Below, piece by piece: positions 1 through 4,456 of a stretch of 5,188 nt of DNA. Location: positions 1 to 5,188 of the forward strand of contig CALWMT010000197.1 of the NCBI GenBank assembly GCA_944382045.1, read 5' to 3'. Below the pieces are notes generated by a model. That model saw only the letters and a list, made by a program, of their open reading frames with translations. It ran no database searches and was not told the origin of the DNA. Position 1 is the stretch's first letter; every line of letters begins with the position of its first letter. The position numbers and the translations under genes are program-made. Source of the stretch: an uncultured Enterocloster sp. Its GTDB lineage: Bacteria > Bacillota > Clostridia > Lachnospirales > Lachnospiraceae.

Positions 1-638
1 GCAATCTCCGCCAGGTCCTCCCAGGTCCAATCTTTAGAAATCTCCTGAAGATCAATGCCCGCCGCGTCAAAGAGGTCCTTATTGTAGGCGATAGCCGTGC
101 ACTCCACCGTAATCGGGATGGCCATCTGCTTTCCATTGAACTGGTAGGTCTCCTTAAGCGTGGGGTCGATGGTGTCCAGATACTCGGTCAGCGCCTCAGA
201 GCCCGCGATGATGTCGGTCAAATCCATGGCCTGGTTGGACGCCGCGTACATCTCAAAGGACGGACGGGTCATCTGGTAGATGTCCGGGCCAGTTCCGCCT
301 GCGATGGCCACCGGCAGCTTGGTCCAGTAGTCATTGTTGGCTGTGTACTGGATGTTCACCTTCAGGTTGGGGTTGTTGGTCTGGGCGTACTCAATCTGCT
401 GGGTGAAGGCGTCCGTGGCCTCCGTGCTCCAGGTCCACCAGGTCACTTCCCCGCCGGCCTGGCTGCTGTCTCCCGCCTGGGCACTGTCCCCTGCCGCCGC
501 GCTGTCCCCGCCGGCTGCCTGGGTCTGGCCGCCGGAAGCGTTCCCGGAAGCCGTCTCAGAGGTTCCGCCGGAGCATCCCGCCAGAAGGCTTGCCGCCATA
601 GCGCCGCAGAGCATCATGGTAACCACTCGTTTTTTCAT
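1..638 (-). CDS. ABC sugar-transporter solute-binding lipoprotein, N-terminal part (C-terminus outside window)
   Basis: Extracellular family 1 solute-binding protein, the ligand-capturing lipoprotein of a CUT1-type ABC carbohydrate importer, anchored to the outer face of the membrane. The frame is open from the ATG at 638 to the left edge (212 residues visible; the family is usually about 420-450). Residues 1-22 form a lipoprotein signal: a basic KKR start, a hydrophobic core, and a lipobox LAGC with the lipidated Cys at 22. Residues 23-63 are a Gly/Ser/Ala/Gln linker without hydrophobic residues. The mature fold starts near residue 64 with EVTWWTW. The GGTGPDIY motif (about 114-121) and a YNKDLFDAAGI block followed by DWTWEDL near the visible end are typical of the family. 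The start is fixed by a strong ribosome-binding site at 646-654. It is transcribed away from the AraC gene, an arrangement common when the regulator controls the transporter. The ligand cannot be read from this part; a sialic acid or amino sugar is inferred only from the neighbouring genes. Confidence 0.93.
   Translation of the reverse strand, partial: MKKRVVTMMLCGAMAASLLAGCSGGTSETASGNASGGQTQAAGGDSAAAGDSAQAGDSSQAGGEVTWWTWSTEATDAFTQQIEYAQTNNPNLKVNIQYTANNDYWTKLPVAIAGGTGPDIYQMTRPSFEMYAASNQAMDLTDIIAGSEALTEYLDTIDPTLKETYQFNGKQMAIPITVECTAIAYNKDLFDAAGIDLQEISKDWTWEDLAEI
456..509 (-). repeat. Three tandem 18-bp units encoding a GDS(A/S)(A/Q)A linker repeat
   Basis: Within the lipoprotein gene, residues 44-61 read GDSAAA, GDSAQA, GDSSQA: three consecutive six-residue units encoded by three adjacent 18-bp units (492-509, 474-491, 456-473). 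The units are similar but not identical in DNA. They sit between the lipidated Cys22 and the folded domain, so they should act as a flexible spacer over the cell wall. Slippage could change the linker length between strains without breaking the frame. Confidence 0.75.
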
Positions 639-645
639 TGTACAT

Positions 646-654
646 CTCCTCCTT
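646..654 (-). promoter_or_regulatory. Ribosome-binding site of the solute-binding lipoprotein gene
   Basis: Read on the minus strand, AAGGAGGAG ends 7 nt before the ATG at 638. It is near-perfect to the anti-Shine-Dalgarno sequence and settles this start. A potential stem-loop (663-683) ends 8 nt upstream of it. Confidence 0.85.
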
Positions 655-662
655 ATATTTTT

Positions 663-683
663 GTAACCGTTTGAGCCGGTCAC
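663..683. promoter_or_regulatory. Imperfect inverted repeat just upstream of the lipoprotein ribosome-binding site; candidate operator or leader hairpin
   Basis: The left arm GTAACCG (663-669) and the right arm CGGTCAC (677-683) are inverted copies matching at 6 of 7 positions around a 7-bp centre, TTTGAGC. The 21-bp span suits a dimeric repressor. In the transcript of the lipoprotein gene the same stretch would pair over all seven positions (one G-U) with a 7-nt loop, 8 nt upstream of the ribosome-binding site. An mRNA-level role is therefore equally possible. The binding protein is unknown; the AraC or RpiR product of this locus, or a LacI-type protein, are candidates. Confidence 0.4.
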
Positions 684-869
684 TTTTTTACTTGATGTTT
701 ACTCACACTTTGCAGTGATTTTACATGGATTTTATGTGTTTTTTACATTTGAACGGCAGGCCCGCCTTATGTCCTCATAACAAACGCATGATTATTTTCC
801 ATGTATATTTTAAAATCTGTTCAAGTTACATAATAGATGTTATCATTTGCCCTTCTGTTCTTCTCCCGC

Positions 870-899
870 TTTATGTTGCACATTTTTTAATTTATGTTG
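870..899 (+). repeat. 9-bp direct repeat TTTATGTTG with 21-bp period; candidate AraC-family half-sites
   Basis: TTTATGTTG occurs exactly at 870-878 and at 891-899. The 21-bp period equals two helical turns, so both copies lie on the same face of the DNA. AraC-family proteins commonly bind direct-repeat half-sites with such spacing. The second copy overlaps the predicted -35 region of the AraC-family gene itself, so autoregulation is possible. The repeat is AT-rich, so chance cannot be excluded. Confidence 0.4.
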
Positions 900-925
900 T
901 ATTTTGAGCCGTTTTGCGCTATACT
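897..925 (+). promoter_or_regulatory. Candidate sigma-A promoter of the AraC-family gene
   Basis: TTGTAT (897-902) and TATACT (920-925) are separated by 17 bp. The -10 matches the consensus TATAAT at five of six positions; the -35 keeps only the TTG core. The start point would be near 932, giving a leader of about 30 nt that includes the ribosome-binding site GAGGAGG at 951-957. The weak -35 and the overlapping direct repeat suggest regulated expression. Confidence 0.45.
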
Positions 926-963
926 GGGCACAAAACCAGGCCTAGAAAGAGAGGAGGCATTCC

Positions 964-1878
964 ATGGCAGAAAAGAAGGGACGCTCCATTATTTATGAAA
1001 ATCTTGCCCGCCGCAAGGACTCCCTGAACACGAAATTCAACAACTTCACCCTCAATCCCCCCACCACATCCAGCATGACCGTGTACCAGAGCGGCCACAA
1101 ATCCAACTGCGAGCCTGGCTGGCACACCCGGATACGCACCTATGACCACTACATCATCCACTACGTGCTGGACGGGAGGGGGACCTACTATGCCCCCGCA
1201 GGGACCTACCCGGTGAAGAAGGGGGACCTGTTCCTCATCCGCCCGGACGAGAGCATCCACTACCAGGCGGACTGGAGCACGCCCTGGACCTACTACTGGG
1301 TGGGCTTCAACGGAGGCGAGGCGCCGAACATTGTGGGCCTGTGCGGCTTTTCCGATACCTGCCTGCTGCGCTCCTACACCCTGGACGATGCCCTCACAGA
1401 GACCATGCGCAGGCTGGCCTACCCTGAATCCCAGGGAATCGCCAGGGAATACGAGCTCCTAAGCGGTCTGTACCAGGTCTTCTCCCTCCTCATGCGCACC
1501 CATGTCCAGCGCTCTGTGTCCAAGACGGAGCAATACCTGAACCGGGCCATCGAGTTCATCCAGCAGAAGTATTCCGACAGCGACCTCAGGGTCAGCGATA
1601 TCGCCGGGTATGTGGGCATTGACCGCACCTATCTGTACCGCCTCTTTTATGACACCTTCCAGCTGTCTGTCCAGGACTTCGTGCTGGACTTCCGCCTGAG
1701 CAAGGCCAAGAGCCTGCTGAAGTATTCCGACAGCTCCGTGGGCGTCATCGCTGACAGCTGCGGCTTTGAAAATCAGTCCTATTTTTCTACGATATTTAAG
1801 AAAAGCTTTCACCGGACTCCCCTCCAGTACCGGAAGGAGCACCAGCGCTCAGATTCCTCGGTTCTGCACAAAGCGTGA
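964..1878 (+). CDS. AraC-family transcriptional regulator with N-terminal sensor (cupin-like) domain
   Basis: A 304-residue DNA-binding regulator of normal AraC/XylS family length. Residues about 30-180 form the sensor half: the stretch around 61-100 (HYVLDGRGTYY, then a KKGDLFLIRP turn) is the cupin-like AraC ligand-binding pattern. Residues about 190-292 hold the paired helix-turn-helix domain: a first HTH at about 209-229 (DIAGYVGIDRTYLYRLF) and a second at about 257-279. The family signature ends in SYFSTIFKKSFHRTPLQYR (272-290). The ATG is supported by AGAGAGGAGG (948-957), 6 nt upstream. The gene is divergent from the sugar-binding lipoprotein gene, so activating that transporter in response to its sugar is the likely role; this is inference from position. 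The last 10 codons, beyond the conserved HTH domain, overlap the end of the convergent dehydrogenase gene. The ligand cannot be read from the sequence. Confidence 0.93.
   Translation: MAEKKGRSIIYENLARRKDSLNTKFNNFTLNPPTTSSMTVYQSGHKSNCEPGWHTRIRTYDHYIIHYVLDGRGTYYAPAGTYPVKKGDLFLIRPDESIHYQADWSTPWTYYWVGFNGGEAPNIVGLCGFSDTCLLRSYTLDDALTETMRRLAYPESQGIAREYELLSGLYQVFSLLMRTHVQRSVSKTEQYLNRAIEFIQQKYSDSDLRVSDIAGYVGIDRTYLYRLFYDTFQLSVQDFVLDFRLSKAKSLLKYSDSSVGVIADSCGFENQSYFSTIFKKSFHRTPLQYRKEHQRSDSSVLHKA
1849..1878. other. 30-bp tail-to-tail overlap of two convergent genes
   Basis: The AraC-family gene stops with TGA at 1876-1878 on the plus strand. The dehydrogenase gene stops with TGA at 1851-1849 on the minus strand. 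The two coding regions share 30 bp, and I see no hairpin followed by a T-run on either strand near the junction. Transcripts from the two sides should therefore be complementary at their 3' ends. Confidence 0.85.
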
Positions 1879-2817
1879 CAGCTCCCCCTTGTCCAGGAAG
1901 CGCTCGATGGTGTCCGCCATAATCATCTGGGAGCGGTATCCGGCCTCGGCGCTCTCCGCCCCCATGTGGGAGGTGACGAACACCTGGTCCATCTTCAGCA
2001 GGGGATTGTCCGGCGCCGGCGGCTCCTCCCGGAGCACATCCAGGCCAGCCGCAGCCACGGTGCCGTCCCGCAGGGCCTCTGCCAGGTCCTCCTCGTTTAT
2101 CACACCGCCCCGGCAGGTATTTATCAGGTACACGCCCTTCTTCATCTGCCGGAAGCACTCCCGGTTGATGCTGCCCGCCGTCTCCTTTGTGCAGGGGATG
2201 TGCAGGCTGATGATATCGCTGGCCGCAAAGAGCATCTCCCTTGACTGCACCATGCACACATTTTCCGGCGCCTGCTCCTGGGACACATAGGGGTCATAGG
2301 CCAGAATCTCCACCTGGAAGCCGGAGAGCATGCGGGCCAGATGGCGGGCGATGTTCCCGCAGCCCAGAAGGCCGATGATTTTCCCGTCCAGCTCTGTGCC
2401 CGTGATGGTGGAGGGCCAGACCCCCGCCTTCACACCGCTCACGCAGGGGGTAAATTTTCTCCCCGCATTCAGAATGTGAAGCAGGGCTGTCTCGGCTACC
2501 GCTGCGGAGTTTGCCCCCACCACGTTGGCCACATAGATGCCCAGGCGGGAAGCCTCCTCTACGTCGATGTTGTCCAGGCCCATGCCATATTTCTGTATCA
2601 GCCGCACCCTTCCCTTCACCGCCGCAAGCTGGGCGGCATCCCATTTTTCGAGAATGCTGATAACCACGTCTGCCTCCAGGGCCTGGCGCTTGACCTCCTG
2701 GGGGTCATTTCCGGGAATGGCCCGGGCAATCAGCCGGTATTTCTCCCCCAGGCGCTCCGCAAGGCAGGTCAAATCTATCTTTTCCGGGTCCAAATTTATC
2801 CAGATAACCGGCTTCAT
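1849..2817 (-). CDS. D-2-hydroxyacid dehydrogenase family protein (NAD-dependent)
   Basis: A cytoplasmic oxidoreductase expected to interconvert a 2-keto acid and a D-2-hydroxy acid using NAD(H). The 322-residue length is usual for single-enzyme members. The nucleotide-binding fold is marked by GLLGCGNIARHLA (149-161), with the second-strand Asp175 (LAYDPY) favouring NAD over NADP. The catalytic set is present: Arg236 (NTCRGG), Glu265 (REEPP) and His284 (TSHMG). The R-to-E spacing of 29 equals that in E. coli SerA, but there is no C-terminal ACT domain, so this is not a SerA-type regulated phosphoglycerate dehydrogenase. The ATG overlaps the stop of the aldolase gene (ATGA, 2817-2814), and GGGAGGAGG (2833-2825) lies 7 nt upstream. 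It is last in the coupled set with the lyase-like aldolase and nanE, so its substrate is probably an acid of that pathway. Which acid cannot be read; pyruvate, glyoxylate or hydroxypyruvate remain possible. Confidence 0.9.
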   Translation of the reverse strand: MKPVIWINLDPEKIDLTCLAERLGEKYRLIARAIPGNDPQEVKRQALEADVVISILEKWDAAQLAAVKGRVRLIQKYGMGLDNIDVEEASRLGIYVANVVGANSAAVAETALLHILNAGRKFTPCVSGVKAGVWPSTITGTELDGKIIGLLGCGNIARHLARMLSGFQVEILAYDPYVSQEQAPENVCMVQSREMLFAASDIISLHIPCTKETAGSINRECFRQMKKGVYLINTCRGGVINEEDLAEALRDGTVAAAGLDVLREEPPAPDNPLLKMDQVFVTSHMGAESAEAGYRSQMIMADTIERFLDKGELSRFVQNRGI

Positions 2818-3734
2818 GCCAATGCCTCCTCCCTGGCCCTGCGAATCATGGCTGCCGCCTCCTGCACAATGGGCCCGTCGCTCTCTGTAAGCTCCGGAAG
2901 GGGCGGACGGACACCGCCGATATCCAGGTCTTCATTGATGCGCAGAATCTCCTTGATAACCGCGTACAGATTCCCATGGCACTCACACATTTTATAAATG
3001 ATGCTGTCCGCCATGTACTGGAGCCTCCGGGCCTCTGCAAGCTTCCCCTCATTCACCAGGGCATCCATCTTGAGGAAGAGCTCGGGCATCACGCCGTAGG
3101 TGCCCCCGATTCCCGCCTGGGCTCCCATGGCCCGGCCGCTGATGAACTGCTCGTCCGGTCCATTGAAAATCACGCAGTCCTCCCCGCCCTCTGCCTTCAG
3201 CATCTGGATGTCCTGCACAGGCATGGAGGAATTTTTCACCCCGATAACCCTGGGATTCTTCCGCATCTCCCGGAATAAAGGAAGGGTCAGAGCCACCCCC
3301 GCCAGCTGGGGAATGTTGTAGATGACAAAATCTGTGTTGGGCGCCGCGGCGCTGATGTCGTTCCAGTACCGGGCAATGGCGTACTCCGGCAGATGGAAGT
3401 AGATGGGCGGGATAGCCGCGACTGCGTCCACGCGGAGGCTCTCCGCGTGCCGGGCCAGCGCTTCGCTGTCCCTCGTGTTATTGCAGGCCACATGGGCAAT
3501 CACCGTGAGCCTTCCCTCTGCGGCCTCCATTACATTTTCCAGCACGGTCTTCCGGTCCTCCACGCTCTGGTAGATGCACTCCCCGGAGGAGCCATTCACA
3601 TAGACCCCCTTCACCCCCTTGCGGATGAAATACCGGGTCAGCTCCCGCACCCGCTTGGGGCTTATCTCCCCCGCCTCGTCATAGCAGGCGTAAAATGCGG
3701 GAAATACGCCCCTGTATTTTTCTAAATCTCTCAT
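2814..3734 (-). CDS. N-acetylneuraminate lyase-like class I aldolase (DapA/NanA superfamily), substrate probably a nonulosonic acid
   Basis: A 306-residue TIM-barrel aldolase that forms a Schiff base with pyruvate and releases an aldehyde sugar, normally ManNAc from Neu5Ac. Key residues align with E. coli NanA at an offset of 2-3: Ser49 in NGSSGE (pyruvate carboxylate), Tyr139 in YNIP, Schiff-base Lys167 in GVKNSS, and Asp194-Glu195 in NGPDE, which in NanA contact the substrate's polyol chain. A dihydrodipicolinate synthase would carry Arg just after YN(V/I)P-G; here the stretch reads YNIPQLAG, so DapA is unlikely. Differences from E. coli NanA are Thr48 to Ser50, Thr167 to Ser169 and Ser208 to Gly211 (GIGGTYG). 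The substrate may therefore differ from plain Neu5Ac. AAGGAGGTG (3751-3743) lies 8 nt before the ATG, which overlaps the nanE stop (ATGA, 3734-3731). The superfamily and lyase-like subgroup are secure; the exact substrate is not. Confidence 0.85.
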   Translation of the reverse strand: MRDLEKYRGVFPAFYACYDEAGEISPKRVRELTRYFIRKGVKGVYVNGSSGECIYQSVEDRKTVLENVMEAAEGRLTVIAHVACNNTRDSEALARHAESLRVDAVAAIPPIYFHLPEYAIARYWNDISAAAPNTDFVIYNIPQLAGVALTLPLFREMRKNPRVIGVKNSSMPVQDIQMLKAEGGEDCVIFNGPDEQFISGRAMGAQAGIGGTYGVMPELFLKMDALVNEGKLAEARRLQYMADSIIYKMCECHGNLYAVIKEILRINEDLDIGGVRPPLPELTESDGPIVQEAAAMIRRAREEALA

Positions 3735-4456
3735 AAAACAGACACCTCCTTCTCCTCTTCCATGGCACTTACAAAGGCCCGGGTAATCACCTGGGGGCGG
3801 GTAATCATGGACCCCACCACCACGCTGAACGCTCCAAGCTCGATGACCCGGCGGGCCTTCTCCGGCGTATTGATGTTTCCCTCCGCGATCACCGGATGCG
3901 CTGCCTTTGCCAGAATCCGCCGCAGGAGGGCAAAATCATCCTCCTCTATCCGCACCCCCCGGCTCTGTCTGGTATAGCCCGTCAGGGTAGTCCCGATAAA
4001 GTCAAATCCCAGCGCGTCCGCGTGAAGGGCCTCCGCCTCGGTGGAGCAGTCCGCCATCAGAAGCTGCCCCGGATATTTTCTGCGCACCTCCCGGTAGAAC
4101 CCGTCGATGGTTACGCCTCCGGGCCGCACATCCTCCGTGGCGTCCATGGCGATAATCTCCGGCTTCACCTCCATCAGGCGGTCCACCTCCTCCATGGTGG
4201 GCGTTATGTAGACGCTGCACCCGGCAATCTCCCGCTTGATGATGCCAATGATTGGCAGGTCCACCACCCTCCGTATCTGGGCAATGTCCTCCACAGAGTT
4301 GGCCCGGATGCCTCCGGCTCCCCCTTCCTTTGCCGCCAGGGCCATCCGCCCCATGATAAAGGAGGAGTGCAGGGGCTCCTCGGGCAGAGCCTGGCAGGAG
4401 ACAATCAGCCTGCCCTTTAACTGCCGGACCTTTTCGTCCATTCTCTCATTCATCAT
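3731..4456 (-). CDS. nanE: N-acetylmannosamine-6-phosphate 2-epimerase NanE
   Basis: Converts ManNAc-6-phosphate to GlcNAc-6-phosphate in the cytoplasm, the step that sends sialic-acid or ManNAc carbon into amino-sugar metabolism. The 241 residues cover a full TIM barrel. Family marks in order are LIVSCQALP (17-25), GGAGGIRAN (45-53), GIIKR with the probable catalytic Lys74, AMDAT (103-107), MADCST (134-139), GTTLTGYT (155-162) and IAEG with Glu192 (190-193), then TPEKA and a phosphate-binding VVVGSMITRP end. In the DATxRxRP motif the first Arg is Asp here (DATEDVRP), a mild oddity. The ATG at 4456 directly abuts the TGA of the RpiR gene, with GGGAGGG just upstream (4467-4461). The second ATG at 4453 is better spaced from it (7 nt against 4), so the true start could be one codon later. 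No ManNAc kinase gene is visible next to it. Confidence 0.94.
   Translation of the reverse strand: MMNERMDEKVRQLKGRLIVSCQALPEEPLHSSFIMGRMALAAKEGGAGGIRANSVEDIAQIRRVVDLPIIGIIKREIAGCSVYITPTMEEVDRLMEVKPEIIAMDATEDVRPGGVTIDGFYREVRRKYPGQLLMADCSTEAEALHADALGFDFIGTTLTGYTRQSRGVRIEEDDFALLRRILAKAAHPVIAEGNINTPEKARRVIELGAFSVVVGSMITRPQVITRAFVSAMEEEKEVSVL

Larger units (their letters stand above)
639..963. promoter_or_regulatory. Divergent AT-rich control region between the lipoprotein gene and the AraC-family gene
   Basis: A 325-bp non-coding stretch, clearly richer in A and T than the flanking genes, apart from a small GC-rich patch near 753-766. It must hold the promoters of both divergent genes. Visible elements are the dyad at 663-683, the TTTATGTTG direct repeat (870-878 and 891-899), a plausible promoter for the AraC gene (897-925), and a 9-bp repeat TTTGAGCCG at 670-678 and 903-911, near each gene start. 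A looser pair occurs at 716-730 and 789-806 (TGATTTTACATGGAT and a gapped variant). I could not find a convincing -35/-10 pair for the lipoprotein gene, which would fit a promoter dependent on an activator. The short open frame at 725-907 has no ribosome-binding site and is not called. Confidence 0.7.

Noticed and set aside
662..675. Catabolite-responsive element (cre) for CcpA, TGTAACCGTTTGAG
   Set aside because: The left half fits the cre consensus TGWAANCGNTNWCA, but the last three positions (WCA) all fail; the 663-683 dyad explains the symmetry better.
802..830. Promoter for the lipoprotein gene on the minus strand (TGTAAC, 17 bp, TATACA)
   Set aside because: The spacing is right but the -35 matches consensus at only two positions and the -10 at four; in AT-rich DNA such pairs are common. 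I leave this promoter unassigned.
725..907. 60-codon open frame inside the divergent control region
   Set aside because: No ribosome-binding site, Cys/Phe/Ile-rich composition as expected from translated AT-rich non-coding DNA, and it covers the predicted promoter elements.
919..1260. Long open frames opposite or shifted against the real genes (for example 919-1260 minus, 2341-2997 plus, 3896-4420 plus)
   Set aside because: They are antisense or frame shadows in GC-rich coding DNA, lack ribosome-binding sites and recognisable domains, and overlap genes with clear family motifs.
1849..2817. Phosphoglycerate dehydrogenase (serA) assignment
   Set aside because: Catalytic residues are shared by the whole D-2-hydroxyacid dehydrogenase family; there is no ACT domain and no serine-biosynthesis neighbour.
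2814..3734. Dihydrodipicolinate synthase (dapA) assignment
   Set aside because: The DapA-specific Arg after the YNxP motif is absent, while the lyase-type NGPDE polyol-binding motif is present and the gene is coupled to nanE rather than to lysine genes.
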